NCBI RefSeq assembly: GCF_025152745.1
Contig: NZ_CP104040.1
Location: forward strand, 3,038,001 to 3,102,000
Direction of reading: 5' to 3'
DNA length: 64,000 nt
DNA from: Rhizobium sp. WSM4643
GTDB lineage: Bacteria; Pseudomonadota; Alphaproteobacteria; Rhizobiales; Rhizobiaceae
Shown: one piece after another, positions 1 to 9,702 of the stretch
Position numbering within the stretch: the first letter of the stretch is position 1
Layout: each line of letters starts with the position of its first letter
Notes under the pieces: generated by a model
What the model saw: the letters and a program-made list of their open reading frames with translations, nothing else
Told to the model about the DNA's origin: nothing
Database searches by the model: none
Program-made: the position numbers and the translations under genes

Positions 1-663
1 GCTAACGAGACCGGTCATGATGCCGTCCGAGATGATCTCGGTGGGCGCCGCAACAGTGGCATCCGGCTGGATCGTCAGCCCCGCCATGCCGGTGAAATGC
101 GTAAGCACGATCGCAAGGATCAGCGAAAGGGCAGCTCCGTGGCGGCAGAAACGTGTGATCGGCCGGCCGACGCGATTGGTGGCGACCGCGCCGAACAAGC
201 CGGCCAAGACCAGCGAGGCGACGACATAAGAGGCCTGCCATTCGAGACGACCCTCGACCTCGTACCCGGCGATCCCGACATAGTGCATGACCGCGATGCC
301 GAGGCCGACGATCACGCCGCCTGCCTCGATAAGCGCGCTCTTCTGCGCGATTGACGCGATGGCAAAGCCGGTCATCGTCGTCGCGACGGCGGCAAACAGC
401 GACAGCAGCGTCAGCGTCGGCTCATAGCCGTTCGCCACCGTCGTCTGGTAGCCGAGCATGGCGATGAAATGCGTCGTCCAGATGGTCGAGCCGCCAACGA
501 ATCCGGAGAGAAACAGCCAGTTGGTTTTCTGCAGCCCCTGCGATCGGCGCACCCGGGTGAAGAGGCGCATCGACAGCATCGATCCGAGCACACAAATAAC
601 GGTGGCGAAGATCAGATGCGGAAGGCTATGTTCGACGGTGATGCAGGAAAGGACGCGCAACAT
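1..663 (-). CDS. MHYT-domain sensor protein, C-terminus cut by window edge
   Basis: An open frame of 221 codons runs from ATG at 663 to the window edge without a stop. It encodes alternating hydrophobic segments carrying the MHYT signature: THFIAML, MHYVGIAGY and THFTGMAGL recur at regular spacing. MHYT domains are integral-membrane sensors proposed to bind a metal and a diatomic gas, and are often fused to GGDEF/EAL or kinase modules. The output domain, if any, lies outside the window, so the signalling output cannot be named. It is transcribed divergently from rplY. Confidence 0.85.
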   Translation of the reverse strand, partial: MLRVLSCITVEHSLPHLIFATVICVLGSMLSMRLFTRVRRSQGLQKTNWLFLSGFVGGSTIWTTHFIAMLGYQTTVANGYEPTLTLLSLFAAVATTMTGFAIASIAQKSALIEAGGVIVGLGIAVMHYVGIAGYEVEGRLEWQASYVVASLVLAGLFGAVATNRVGRPITRFCRHGAALSLILAIVLTHFTGMAGLTIQPDATVAAPTEIISDGIMTGLVS

Positions 664-823
664 GAGAGGCAACCGGCAAATTGAGACGGCCCTGCTTATA
701 TTGGCGGGTAAACGCAGGATTTATTAATCGCCGCCGATTTCGTTTTCGATGGTTAAACCTTGGCGAAAGCGTGTATCTTGGCAAAAAACAACCCGAATCC
801 GCAACTTGCGTTTCCGATCGACT

Positions 824-829
824 TATAAT
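824..829 (+). promoter_or_regulatory. candidate -10 box of rplY
   Basis: A perfect TATAAT lies 131 nt before the rplY start. The -35 region is weak (TTGCGT-like sequence just upstream at suboptimal spacing). If used, the mRNA would carry a GC-rich 5' leader of about 120 nt. This is inference from sequence alone. Confidence 0.4.
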
Positions 830-959
830 ATAGGCCACCGGTCCGTGTAGACACCCTTGGAGGCAACGCGGATGAGGTCGGGTCATACCGCCTCCGGTTC
901 GTCGGAACAAGGCTTTTGCCCGCCGCCGAACTCTCCAAATAACCTCGAAAGGAATAGCC

Positions 960-1568
960 ATGAGCCAGGAAACTTACGAGCTCAAGGCCGAGGCGCGCGA
1001 ACGGGTTGGTAAGGGGTCCGCCCGTGAACTTCGCCGCAACGGTTTGATTCCCGCTGTCATCTATGGTGACAAGCAGGCCCCCATTACCATCGCTCTCAAC
1101 ACCAATGAGGTGACGAAGCGCATTCACGCCGGTGGTTTCATGACCACCGTGGCGACGATCGAAGTCGACGGCAAGAAGCACAAGGTTCTGCCGAAGGACT
1201 ACCAGCTCGATCCGGTCCGTGACTTCACCATGCATGTCGATTTCCTGCGCGTCTCCGGCAACACCCAGGTGACGGTCGAAATCCCGGTTCACTTCATCAA
1301 TGAAGAGAAGTCCCCGGGCCTCAAGGTCGGCGGCGTTCTGAACATCGTTCGCCATGAAGTCGAAGTTCATTGCCCGGCCGATGCGATCCCTGAGTTCTTC
1401 AACATTGATCTCAGCGGCAAGAAGATCGGCGACAGCATCCATATCGCGGAAGTCACTCTGCCGAAGGGCGTCACCCCGGTCATCGACCGCGACTTCACGA
1501 TCGCGACGATTATCGCTCCGGCTGCCGGCATTGACGAGAGCGCCGCGGAAGGCGAAGCCGAAGCCTGA
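960..1568 (+). CDS. rplY: 50S ribosomal protein L25 (Ctc form)
   Basis: The 202-residue product is the long Ctc-type L25: an N-terminal 5S rRNA-binding domain of about 95 residues ([18 protein letters not shown] motif) followed by the C-terminal beta domain of the TL5/Ctc family and an acidic Glu/Ala-rich tail. It binds 5S rRNA in the large subunit. The ATG follows an AAAGGA ribosome-binding site. In many rhizobia rplY is followed closely by pth; here a c-di-GMP gene and a binding-protein gene lie between them. A strong hairpin follows the stop. Confidence 0.96.
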   Translation: MSQETYELKAEARERVGKGSARELRRNGLIPAVIYGDKQAPITIALNTNEVTKRIHAGGFMTTVATIEVDGKKHKVLPKDYQLDPVRDFTMHVDFLRVSGNTQVTVEIPVHFINEEKSPGLKVGGVLNIVRHEVEVHCPADAIPEFFNIDLSGKKIGDSIHIAEVTLPKGVTPVIDRDFTIATIIAPAAGIDESAAEGEAEA

Positions 1569-1596
1569 TCGCTTCGACGGATTTGTAAAGCATATG

Positions 1597-1671
1597 GCCC
1601 GCTTTCCCGTGAACTGGCTCCTGAAAGGTTGTCGTCCAACTTTCAGGAGCCAGTTCACTGGGAAAGCGGGC
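1597..1671 (+). terminator. long-stem terminator after rplY
   Basis: The arms 1597-1627 and 1640-1671 are complementary over 31 bp with one bulged base and a 12-nt loop, followed by TTTT. This is far longer than an ordinary intrinsic terminator stem and would isolate rplY from the downstream c-di-GMP gene. Confidence 0.85.
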
Positions 1672-1802
1672 TTTTCATTGTCCCGTAAGGCCCCGTTTCA
1701 GCAACATTTAACAAATTCGTGAAAGCATGTTCCGTCAGCTGCAAAGAAGCCCGCCTTAATGCGCGACGGCAAATATGGCGGCCTGGGGGAGTAGACGGAA
1801 AC

Positions 1803-4154
1803 ATGAACAATTCCGTTGAGAACAGATTTTTTGCGATAGTTTGCGGAGCGCTGCTTGTTTTTGTCGCTCCCCTTTTTGTTCTCTTCCTTTTTCTTTCCTC
1901 GGAACGGGCCGACAAGGAAATACGCGATCATATCTCCGTTCTTCTCGTCGCCAATGCCCAGGCGCTGGCCAAACCGCTGTGGGACCTCGATGAGGAGAGC
2001 GTTACTCAGATCAGCGCGACGGTCGTTTCCCAGGGCGCCATCGTCAAGGTTGAAGTGCGTGACCAGTCAGGCCAGCTCGATGTCAGCCAGTCCACCATTC
2101 CGCGCTCCTTCGACGGTAAGCTGGTGCAGGTGTCGCGCGCCATCATCTACAACACTGTCGACGGTCCGAAGAACCTCGGCAGCATCAGCGTCTACTATCC
2201 GGCACTCGGCCTGTTTTCCGGCCTGAAGCAGGAAGAGGTCGTCTTCATTTCGATCTTCATCTTCGCGGTGCTGACCGTTTTCGGCACGGCGCTGATCGGC
2301 AACCGTTTCTTCGTCATCCAGCCGCTGATGCGGCTGGCGGCGGCGATCGAGGCCACCCGCCAGTTGGGCTCCCGCCATCATGTCGACTGGCAGTCGAACG
2401 ACGAGATGGGACGGCTTGCCCATAGCTTTAACGAGATGCAGACCAAGCTCGAAAGCGAGGAAAAGGAGCTGAAGCTCGCCCACCGCCGCGCCACCGACAT
2501 CTACAATCTGACGCCCGCCATGCTCTTTTCGCTCGATGAGGAAGACCGCATCACCGCCGTCAGTGATTATTGGCTGCTTGCCACAGGTTATAACCGTGCC
2601 GCCGTCATCGGCCGCAACTTCGCCGATCTCGTCACTTCCGCCACCCGCGACAAATTCGTCAAGCGCCGCCGGGCCGAAAGCGGCATGACCGTCACTGTCA
2701 AGTTTGTCTGCCTGGACGGTCGCACCATGGACGTCCTGATCATGGAATCAGAGGCGGAAGCCGGCGCTCACGACCGCCTCTCGCTATCGGTCATGACCGA
2801 TGTCACCGAACTCAAGGCCTCAGAGGACCGCAACCACCGCCAGGCAATCACCGATCACCTGACCGGGCTTCTTAATCGCCAGGGCTTCGAGGCCGTCCTC
2901 GACAACAAGATCGCCGCCGCCGACGCCGCCGGCCAGGAACTCGCCTGTCTCTTCGTCGATCTCGACCGCTTCAAGTGGATCAACGACAATATGGGCCATG
3001 CCGCCGGCGACATGGCGCTGGTCGAGCTCGTCGAGCGCCTGAAAACCCATCTTGCCCCCTGCGACGAGGCAGCACGTCTCGGCGGCGACGAATTTGCCAT
3101 CTTGCTGCCGGCGAAGGATGCCGAAAAACGCGCCAAGGCAATGTGCGAGCAGATTGCCACGCTCTTCGAAACGCCATTTGCCCCGGACATGCATCTGAGC
3201 GCTTCCGTCGGCATCGCCATCTATCCGCATCATGCCGCAACCGCGGCCGAACTGCTGCAGAAATCCGACATGGCGATGTATGCCAAGAAACGCGACGGCA
3301 AAAACGGCGCGCAGCTCTTCGACAATGCCATGCTCGACCGTGCCCGCAGCCGCGCCGAGATCGAAGCCAATATCGAAGCCGGCCTCGTCGACAACTGGTT
3401 CGAGGCCTTCCTGCAGCCGATCGTCAACCTGAACGGTCGCGGCATATCAGGTTTCGAGGCGCTAATGCGCCTCAACCATCCACAGAAGGGCTTGATGCCG
3501 CCGGCCGAGATCATCAGTGTCGCCGAGGAGACGGCAAAAATTGTCCGCGTCGGCAACGTCATCATGGAAAAGGCGGTCGCCAACCTCGCGAAGATTTCCC
3601 GCATCCCCGATATGCAGGATACCTATCTCGCCATCAACTTCTCGCCGCTGCAGTTCGAGCCGGCGCTGCCGGCCCGTCTTGCCGTCATCGTCGGTCGCCA
3701 CGGCATCCGTCCCGAACGCATCGTCGTCGAGATCACCGAGGCTGTGCTGATGCACGACAACCCTGAGATCCGCATGATCGTCACCGAGCTTCGTCGGTTC
3801 GGCTGCCGTATCGCGCTTGACGATTTCGGCACCGGCTATTCGTCGCTGAGCTACCTTAACCGCTTCCCTGTCGACATTATCAAGATCGACCAGTCTTTCA
3901 CGCGCGCGATCAACGATGGCGATGACGATGTGCGCCAGAAGAGCCGCATGCTGATCGAAGGCATCACCACGCTCTCCCACAAGATGGACTGTACCGTTAT
4001 TGCCGAAGGCATCGAGACCGAAGAGGAGTGCCGCACGCTCCACCAGATGGGGCTTGACTATGGCCAGGGCTACCTCTTCCACCGTCCGCAGCACGCAGCC
4101 ACGCTGATCGAGGAACTGATGGCCTCGCAATCGGCCATCGCACGCGCCTCGTAA
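1803..4154 (+). CDS. membrane HAMP-PAS-GGDEF-EAL c-di-GMP turnover protein
   Basis: The 783-residue product (ATG 1803; an in-frame upstream extension to 1719 is possible but less likely) has a TM segment at about 9-29, a periplasmic sensor region, a second TM at about 146-168, HAMP, PAS, then GGDEF (intact GGDEF at 427) and EAL (EALMRL at 552). The I-site Arg is missing: the position three before the conserved Asp is Ala. The EAL domain keeps the DDFGTGYSS, KID and EGIE motifs, so phosphodiesterase activity is likely; cyclase activity is also possible. It probably tunes c-di-GMP in response to a periplasmic signal, perhaps with the next gene. Confidence 0.93.
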   Translation: MNNSVENRFFAIVCGALLVFVAPLFVLFLFLSSERADKEIRDHISVLLVANAQALAKPLWDLDEESVTQISATVVSQGAIVKVEVRDQSGQLDVSQSTIPRSFDGKLVQVSRAIIYNTVDGPKNLGSISVYYPALGLFSGLKQEEVVFISIFIFAVLTVFGTALIGNRFFVIQPLMRLAAAIEATRQLGSRHHVDWQSNDEMGRLAHSFNEMQTKLESEEKELKLAHRRATDIYNLTPAMLFSLDEEDRITAVSDYWLLATGYNRAAVIGRNFADLVTSATRDKFVKRRRAESGMTVTVKFVCLDGRTMDVLIMESEAEAGAHDRLSLSVMTDVTELKASEDRNHRQAITDHLTGLLNRQGFEAVLDNKIAAADAAGQELACLFVDLDRFKWINDNMGHAAGDMALVELVERLKTHLAPCDEAARLGGDEFAILLPAKDAEKRAKAMCEQIATLFETPFAPDMHLSASVGIAIYPHHAATAAELLQKSDMAMYAKKRDGKNGAQLFDNAMLDRARSRAEIEANIEAGLVDNWFEAFLQPIVNLNGRGISGFEALMRLNHPQKGLMPPAEIISVAEETAKIVRVGNVIMEKAVANLAKISRIPDMQDTYLAINFSPLQFEPALPARLAVIVGRHGIRPERIVVEITEAVLMHDNPEIRMIVTELRRFGCRIALDDFGTGYSSLSYLNRFPVDIIKIDQSFTRAINDGDDDVRQKSRMLIEGITTLSHKMDCTVIAEGIETEEECRTLHQMGLDYGQGYLFHRPQHAATLIEELMASQSAIARAS

Positions 4155-4179
4155 ACGAAGAACGAAGGAGATGATACCG

Positions 4180-4893
4180 ATGAAAAAGCTCCTGCTTCTC
4201 GCATGCCTGGCGCTGCCATGCACCGCCCATGCGCAAACGGTGACCTTCGCGACCGAGGACTATGCCCCCTTCAACTACCGCGAAGGCAAGGAGATCAAGG
4301 GCGCGACCGTCGAGCAGGTCGAAAAGATAATGGCCGCGATCGGCGTCGACTACACGATCGAAATCATGCCCTGGGCACGCGCTTTCAGCCTTGCCCGCAC
4401 GGCGCCGATGACCTGTGTCTTCGCGACCGCCCACAACGGCGCGCGTGACGCATTGTTTAAATGGGTCGAGCCGCTGCTCATCGACCGCAACATCCTGATC
4501 ACCCGCAAGGGTTCTGATGTCACCGCCAGCAATCTGGACGAGGCGAAGAAATATACGGTCGGCACTCAGCGCGAGGATTACACCGAGACGATCCTGAAGG
4601 AGAAGGGCTTCACCAAGCTCGATGTCGCCAGCGACTTCAACGCGACGCTGCGCAAACTGCTTGGCGGGCGCATCGACATGATGCCGATCTCCGAACTCTA
4701 TTTCGATAAGCTGCAGGTCGATCAGCCGGTGGAGATGGTGACAGTGCTCTCCTCCCAGCCGATGGGCATCGCCTGCGAGAAGAACTTTCCGGCCGATCTG
4801 CTCGCCAGGATGCAGGCTGCCCTCGACAAGCTGATCGCCGATGGCGACCAGAAGCAGATCTTCCTGAAATACGGCATGAACCTGTCGAACTGA
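4180..4893 (+). CDS. small periplasmic solute-binding protein (SBP family 3)
   Basis: The 237-residue product has a clear Sec signal (MKKLLLLACLALPCTAHA) and an ABC-type amino-acid binding fold start (VTFATEDYAPFNYREG). An ATG at 4171 is only one base from the AAGGAG box, so the ATG at 4180 is preferred. No permease or ATPase is adjacent; the gene follows the GGDEF-EAL stop by 25 nt. Inference: it acts as a sensory ligand-binding partner for the upstream membrane protein or as an orphan binding protein. Confidence 0.85.
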   Translation: MKKLLLLACLALPCTAHAQTVTFATEDYAPFNYREGKEIKGATVEQVEKIMAAIGVDYTIEIMPWARAFSLARTAPMTCVFATAHNGARDALFKWVEPLLIDRNILITRKGSDVTASNLDEAKKYTVGTQREDYTETILKEKGFTKLDVASDFNATLRKLLGGRIDMMPISELYFDKLQVDQPVEMVTVLSSQPMGIACEKNFPADLLARMQAALDKLIADGDQKQIFLKYGMNLSN

Positions 4894-4999
4894 TCCTGTC
4901 TGAGTGACCTTGGCCGACAGACCGCTGCCCTTTCCGCTTGACTTTGCTTTCATTTCGCGGTGGTGAACGGCTGGAAGTTCTAGCAAGGAAAAACAGACC

Positions 5000-5716
5000 A
5001 TGCTGATCATCGCGGGTCTCGGCAATCCCGGCGGCAAATACGCCGGCAACCGCCATAATATCGGCTTCATGGCCGTCGATGCCATTCATCGGCGCCACAG
5101 CTTTTCGCCCTGGTCGAAGAAGTTCAGGGCCGAGATCGCCGAGGGCGAGCTCGGCGGCGAGAAGGTGCTGCTGATCAAGCCGCAGACCTTCATGAATCTT
5201 TCCGGCGAGTCCGTCGGCGAAGCGATGCGTTTCTACAAGCTCCAGCCGGCCGATCTCGTGGCGATCTACGACGAACTCGACCTTCCCCAAGGCAAGGCGC
5301 GGCTGAAGACCGGTGGCGGCCACAACGGCCACAACGGCATCAAGTCGCTCGACGCCCATTGCGGCAAGGAGTACCGGCGGCTGCGCCTCGGCATCGGTCA
5401 TCCCGGCGTCAAGGAGATGGTTCAGAGCCACGTGCTCGGCGATTTCACCAAGGCCGACAAGGCCTGGGTGGAGCCACTTCTGGACACGCTCGCCGACAAT
5501 GCCGACATGCTGGTGCGAAACGAGGATTCGCAGTTGATGAACAAGATCGCGCTGGCGCTCGGCGGCAAGGCCGAGGAGGAGAGGCCGGCGAAAGAGCAGA
5601 GGCCGGCCGGCCAGTCGCATATCCAGCAGGCTCGCGGCCACAACCAGCCGAAGCTGCCGGTGACCGGCCCGATGGCCGACATGCTGAAAAAGATGTTCGG
5701 CAACAAGGGCGATTGA
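5000..5716 (+). CDS. pth: peptidyl-tRNA hydrolase
   Basis: The 238-residue protein cleaves the ester of peptidyl-tRNA released by drop-off, recycling tRNA. Family signatures are present: [18 protein letters not shown] at the N-terminus with the catalytic His, the FMNLSG segment and [12 protein letters not shown]. The C-terminal tail of about 45 residues is longer than in E. coli, rich in charged residues and Gln, as in other rhizobia. The GNAT gene begins 5 nt after the stop, suggesting co-transcription. Confidence 0.97.
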   Translation: MLIIAGLGNPGGKYAGNRHNIGFMAVDAIHRRHSFSPWSKKFRAEIAEGELGGEKVLLIKPQTFMNLSGESVGEAMRFYKLQPADLVAIYDELDLPQGKARLKTGGGHNGHNGIKSLDAHCGKEYRRLRLGIGHPGVKEMVQSHVLGDFTKADKAWVEPLLDTLADNADMLVRNEDSQLMNKIALALGGKAEEERPAKEQRPAGQSHIQQARGHNQPKLPVTGPMADMLKKMFGNKGD

Positions 5717-5721
5717 GATTG

Positions 5722-6174
5722 ATGCCGGATCGAGACGTCATCATCCGCCCTGCCGTCCGCGGCGATCTTCCCGGTCTCCTGGCCCTCTACCGACAGCTGA
5801 ACCCCACCGATCCGGTTCTTGACGAGGCCAGTGCCGAGAAACGCTTTTCCGCCATCCTGGCTCAGCCGGGCATGACCGTCTTCATCGGTGTCGCGGGTAA
5901 CGTAGCCATCGCCACCGTCACGCTCGTCGTCGTGCCGAACCTGACGCGGAACGGCGCCTCCTATGCGCTCATCGAAAACGTCGTCACCCATGCCGATCAT
6001 CGCAAGCGCGGTTATGCCCGCGCCGTCATCGCCCATGCGGTTGCAGACGCCTGGAGCGCCGGCTGCTACAAGGTGATGCTGCTCACCGGCTCCAAAAATC
6101 CGGCAACATTGCGCTTCTATGAGAATTGCGGCTTCGTGCAGGAGAAGACCGGCTATCAGATTCGCCGGCTTTGA
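5722..6174 (+). CDS. GNAT-family N-acetyltransferase
   Basis: The 150-residue product has the GNAT core: an IRPAVRGDLPGL start, IENVVTHADHRKRGYARAVI as the acetyl-CoA binding motif A, and NPATLRFYENCGF as motif B. The substrate is not predictable. It follows pth by 5 nt and is probably translated from the same mRNA. The longer frame beginning at 5359 is a shadow of pth. Confidence 0.9.
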   Translation: MPDRDVIIRPAVRGDLPGLLALYRQLNPTDPVLDEASAEKRFSAILAQPGMTVFIGVAGNVAIATVTLVVVPNLTRNGASYALIENVVTHADHRKRGYARAVIAHAVADAWSAGCYKVMLLTGSKNPATLRFYENCGFVQEKTGYQIRRL

Positions 6175-6205
6175 CCCCGTTTTAGAGGCGGCCCTCAGGC
6201 AGCAC

Positions 6206-6517
6206 CTATTCTTCCGGTTCGGTGGTGAACATCAGCGGAAAGCCCATGCCCTTGGCAAGGTCGATGCCTTCCTTGGCCTTGGTCTCGGCGATATCTCTGG
6301 CGCAGACCACGACCACGCAGGAACCGAGCTTGTGCGCCGTCATCATCACCCGGTAGCCGGTCTCCTCGCTCATGCGGAAGACGGCCTTAAGGACCATGAT
6401 GACGAACTCGCGCGGGGTATAGTCATCATTGACGAGGATGACCTTGTAGAGCTTCGGCTTGTCCAGCTTCGGCTTCACCTTGCTTTTCGGTTTCACGGCA
6501 ATGTCACTGTCACTCAT
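6206..6517 (-). CDS. clpS: ATP-dependent Clp protease adaptor ClpS (ClpS2-like)
   Basis: The 103-residue protein has the ClpS fold: YKVILVNDDYTPREFVI (the NDDYTP N-degron pocket motif), the central MSEETGYRVMMTAH and ARDIAETKAKEGIDLA. ClpS delivers N-end-rule substrates to ClpAP. No clpA is adjacent. Rhizobia usually have two ClpS paralogues, one next to clpA; this one looks like the second, with a Lys/Pro-rich N-terminal extension. The paralogue assignment is from memory. Confidence 0.92.
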   Translation of the reverse strand: MSDSDIAVKPKSKVKPKLDKPKLYKVILVNDDYTPREFVIMVLKAVFRMSEETGYRVMMTAHKLGSCVVVVCARDIAETKAKEGIDLAKGMGFPLMFTTEPEE

Positions 6518-6858
6518 CGGAAAAATCCACCCGTTGATGACATGGGATCAGGAATCTTCAAAACCATCTAATCATTGTCGATGACGAATTTTCGACAGCC
6601 GGCCGGCCGGCTCCCCGCCCCAAACAGGCAAGAGCTTGTCGCCGGCTTCGACACCGATAGGGCCACTGCGTCTATACGAACAGCGACCGGCATTCTGATG
6701 AAATCAGCAATACGTCGAAATCTCCATCGGTATTCAAGAATAGGCCAGCACCGATCCGTCGGCAAGTGAGGTACGCTAAAAGCTCTCTAAGACTTGACCA
6801 CATTGCTCCTTTATCTCATAGGCACCAGCAAGGAATTCAAGAACAGCAGGTTTCAGCC
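6518..6858. other. divergent intergenic region clpS / ychF
   Basis: These 341 bp hold no convincing gene. TTGACC at 6794-6799 is a candidate -35 for ychF, with only a weak -10 about 16 nt later. A GGCCGGCCGGCCGG run near 6600 is a simple palindromic tract. Short open frames here lack ribosome-binding sites. Confidence 0.4.
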
Positions 6859-7962
6859 ATGGGCTTCAAATGCGGTATCGTCGGGCTGCCGAATGTCGGC
6901 AAATCGACCCTCTTCAACGCGCTCACCAAGACGGCCGCCGCACAGGCGGCGAATTATCCCTTCTGCACCATCGAGCCGAACACCGGCGAAGTCGCCGTTC
7001 CCGATCCGCGCATGCGCAAGCTTGCCGACGTCGCCAAGTCGAAGGAATTGATCCCGACCCGCATCTCCTTCGTCGATATCGCCGGCCTGGTGCGCGGCGC
7101 CTCGAAGGGTGAAGGCCTCGGCAACCAGTTTCTCGCCAATATCCGCGAGGTCGATGCTATCGTGCATGTGCTGCGCTGCTTCGAAGACAGCGACATCACC
7201 CATGTCGAGGGCCGCATCAACCCGGTCGCCGATGCTGAGACGATCGAGACCGAGCTGATGCTTGCCGATCTCGAGAGCCTGGAGCGCCGCACCGAGCAGA
7301 CCCGCAAGCGCACCACCGGCAAGGACAAGGATTCGGTGGCGATGCTGCCGATCATGGAAGCCTCGCTGAAGCTGCTCAACGAAGGCAAGCCGGTTCGCAC
7401 GCTGCTGTCGACGCTCGACGCGGAAGAAATCGTCATCCTCAAGAGCCTCAATCTTCTTACTTCGCATCCGGTGCTCTACGTCTGCAACGTCGCCGAAGGC
7501 GATGCCTCGACCGGCAACGAATTCACCGAGGCCGTCGCGGTGATGGCGAAGGAGCAGGGTGCTGAAACCGTCACGATCTCGGCGGCGATCGAGTCTGAGG
7601 TCGCCCAGCTTCCCGAAGTGGAGGCCAAAGAATTCCTCTCCGCCCTCGACCTTGACGAGGCGGGCCTCGACCGGCTGATCCGCGCCGGCTACAAGCTGCT
7701 CCACCTCATCACCTATTTCACCGTCGGCCCGAAGGAAACACGCGCCTGGACGATCGAGCGCGGCACGAAGGCGCCGCAGGCCGCCGGCGTCATCCATTCG
7801 GATTTCGAACGCGGCTTCATCCGCGCCAACACCATCGCCTATGACGATTACATCAAATACAACGGTGAAGTCGGCGCCAAGGATGCCGGCAAAGCACGAG
7901 ACGAAGGCAAGGAATACGTCGTCCAGGACGGCGACGTCATCCACTTCCGCTTCAACACCTGA
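6859..7962 (+). CDS. ychF: redox-regulated ATPase YchF
   Basis: The 367-residue Obg-family P-loop protein starts at MGFKCGIVGLPNVGKST. It has the G1 loop, the DIAGLVRGASKGEGLGNQF switch region, NVAE in place of the GTP-specifying NKxD (the hallmark of ATP preference in YchF), a coiled-coil insertion at about 140-195 and a C-terminal TGS domain. It binds ribosomes and affects stress responses. An in-frame extension to 6766 lacks a ribosome-binding site. Confidence 0.97.
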   Translation: MGFKCGIVGLPNVGKSTLFNALTKTAAAQAANYPFCTIEPNTGEVAVPDPRMRKLADVAKSKELIPTRISFVDIAGLVRGASKGEGLGNQFLANIREVDAIVHVLRCFEDSDITHVEGRINPVADAETIETELMLADLESLERRTEQTRKRTTGKDKDSVAMLPIMEASLKLLNEGKPVRTLLSTLDAEEIVILKSLNLLTSHPVLYVCNVAEGDASTGNEFTEAVAVMAKEQGAETVTISAAIESEVAQLPEVEAKEFLSALDLDEAGLDRLIRAGYKLLHLITYFTVGPKETRAWTIERGTKAPQAAGVIHSDFERGFIRANTIAYDDYIKYNGEVGAKDAGKARDEGKEYVVQDGDVIHFRFNT

Positions 7963-7991
7963 ACGGAAACTGCCGCTATCCCGATCAATTC

Positions 7992-8026
7992 ATTTCGCCC
8001 AAATCGCTCAGCGGTTTGGGCGAAAT
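7992..8026. terminator. bidirectional terminator ychF / membrane protein
   Basis: Perfect 12-bp arms at 7992-8003 and 8015-8026 (ATTTCGCCCAAA and its complement) with an 11-nt loop sit between two convergent genes. Confidence 0.75.
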
Positions 8027-8034
8027 CGTCAGAC

Positions 8035-9129
8035 TTACGGAGTTGCCCCTAAGACGGCCGGCGGCAGTCTTTGCGAAATGGCGGCCGGCAGCGCCCGCAG
8101 CACGATGCGGCGCAGCGGCATCCAGCCCGTTCCGATGACGAGCACGATCGCCCCGACGACGATCAGCGTGGTGAAGATATAGGTGTCAACCGTCGCACTT
8201 CCCTGCCGGAAAATGCCGTAAATCGCAAAACCGAGCGACAGCAGTCCAGACGTGACGAAGGCCCGCCGGTCGATGACAAGGCCGATCAGCATCAGCACCA
8301 CAACGCTGATAACGATGATCGGCGTCTTGATCGAAGCCGTCTGGGCAACATCCAGCAAATTGCCGTCGAACGAAATCAGCAGGCGGACGCTGAAGAGCAG
8401 CGCCGGTGCAGCACCCAGATGAAGCCAGAAGGCGATATCGGAGCGTGTCGTCCGGCGCATCCGATCGCCAAGGTCGAAATACAGCGCCGTTGCGAACAGC
8501 CCGAGCGCGCAAACGAGGCAGACCACCGCGAGCAAGACGGGATGGTTGGCGAAGAATTGCGGATCCCCGCTCGCCCATTGCATGAGCCGCAAAAGCAGGG
8601 TGAGGACGAATGCAAGGGCCGACATGATGCAGAGCGCCAACGCCAACGGCACACGATAGCGGACATAATAGGCGCCGAGAATGATAGGGAAGCCGGCAAC
8701 GAACTGCGTCGCCTCCGCCCCGTTGAAAGCGGGTGTTATCGGCTTGAAGAAGTAGGACATCAGCAGGAATGTCCAGCAGAACAGCGCGATCGTCAGGCTG
8801 ACTGCCGGCAGAGCAAGCCGCTGCCGGCGCACCAGGATCTCCGAAAGCACAATGATCGCGGGCAGCACGGCATAAAGTGCGGCAAGCCCCCAGAGGCCGC
8901 CGAGCGCCACGACGACACCGATCGTGATCAGCACATCGTGAAAGCCGCGCACGAAACGCGGTGTCTCGGTATCCGACCAGGCATGCTCTTCCTGCGCTGC
9001 CATTACCGGCCGTGCCTCTCTGACGGTGACACCGCGCTCGGCCAGAAACGGCAAAAGCCGGCCGCCTGCCTCCGGCGAAATCAGCCCCTGGCGTGCAGCT
9101 TCGTCGAGTATCGATCTCAGTTCCGTCAT
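8035..9129 (-). CDS. multi-pass inner-membrane protein, DUF2157-like
   Basis: The 364-residue product has an N-terminal soluble part of about 65 residues (LDEAARQGLISPEAGGRLL), reminiscent of the start of DUF2157 proteins, followed by roughly ten hydrophobic segments. No catalytic motif is visible. It stands alone between ychF (convergent) and the MaoC genes (divergent). Its function is unknown. Confidence 0.8.
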   Translation of the reverse strand: MTELRSILDEAARQGLISPEAGGRLLPFLAERGVTVREARPVMAAQEEHAWSDTETPRFVRGFHDVLITIGVVVALGGLWGLAALYAVLPAIIVLSEILVRRQRLALPAVSLTIALFCWTFLLMSYFFKPITPAFNGAEATQFVAGFPIILGAYYVRYRVPLALALCIMSALAFVLTLLLRLMQWASGDPQFFANHPVLLAVVCLVCALGLFATALYFDLGDRMRRTTRSDIAFWLHLGAAPALLFSVRLLISFDGNLLDVAQTASIKTPIIVISVVVLMLIGLVIDRRAFVTSGLLSLGFAIYGIFRQGSATVDTYIFTTLIVVGAIVLVIGTGWMPLRRIVLRALPAAISQRLPPAVLGATP

Positions 9130-9210
9130 ACCCGTTTATCTCCCCGGAATCATTGAGCCCGCGCGGATGCTATTGTAAGCATTGTGCGCTGCATATGGCG
9201 GGAGGAACGA

Positions 9211-9702
9211 ATGTCGGCAGAAAAACTTTCCTTCGAGGATTTCCGGCCCGGCTGCCGCTTCGCGCTTGGCCCGAAGCTGGTCGTCGCCGAAGAAATCATT
9301 GAGTTCGCAAGGGAATTCGATCCGCAGCCGATGCATCTCGACGAGGCTGCCGGCCGCGCCAGCATTCTCGGCGGGCTTGCCGCCTCCGGCTGGCATACCT
9401 CTTCGATGTTCATGCGCATGATGGCCGACAGCTATGTGCTGCATTCGCTCTGCGAAGGTGCGCCGGGCGTCGATCTGATGGAATGGCGAAAGCCGGTGCT
9501 TGCCGGCGACACGCTGTCAGGCCATTCGACCGTGCTCGAAGCCCGGCCGATGCGCTCACGCCCCGGCATGGGCATCGTCAAATTCCGCCATGAGGTGGAA
9601 AACCAGCGCGGCGAACTTGTCTGCGTCTCGGAGAATTCGGTCATGTTCGGCATGCGTGCCCGTCCCGCAGATATCGGCATAAGCCCGGAGACGTCAGCAT
9701 GA
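9211..9702 (+). CDS. MaoC-family hotdog dehydratase (first of pair)
   Basis: The 163-residue product has the R-hydratase type MaoC fold, with FAREFDPQPMHLDEAAG and GGLAASGWHTSSM containing the Asp/His pair of the active site. ATG at 9211 follows a GGGAGG box; the longer frame from 9184 has none. Such enzymes hydrate enoyl-CoA. It overlaps the next gene by 4 nt (ATGA), which indicates translational coupling. Confidence 0.92.
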   Translation: MSAEKLSFEDFRPGCRFALGPKLVVAEEIIEFAREFDPQPMHLDEAAGRASILGGLAASGWHTSSMFMRMMADSYVLHSLCEGAPGVDLMEWRKPVLAGDTLSGHSTVLEARPMRSRPGMGIVKFRHEVENQRGELVCVSENSVMFGMRARPADIGISPETSA

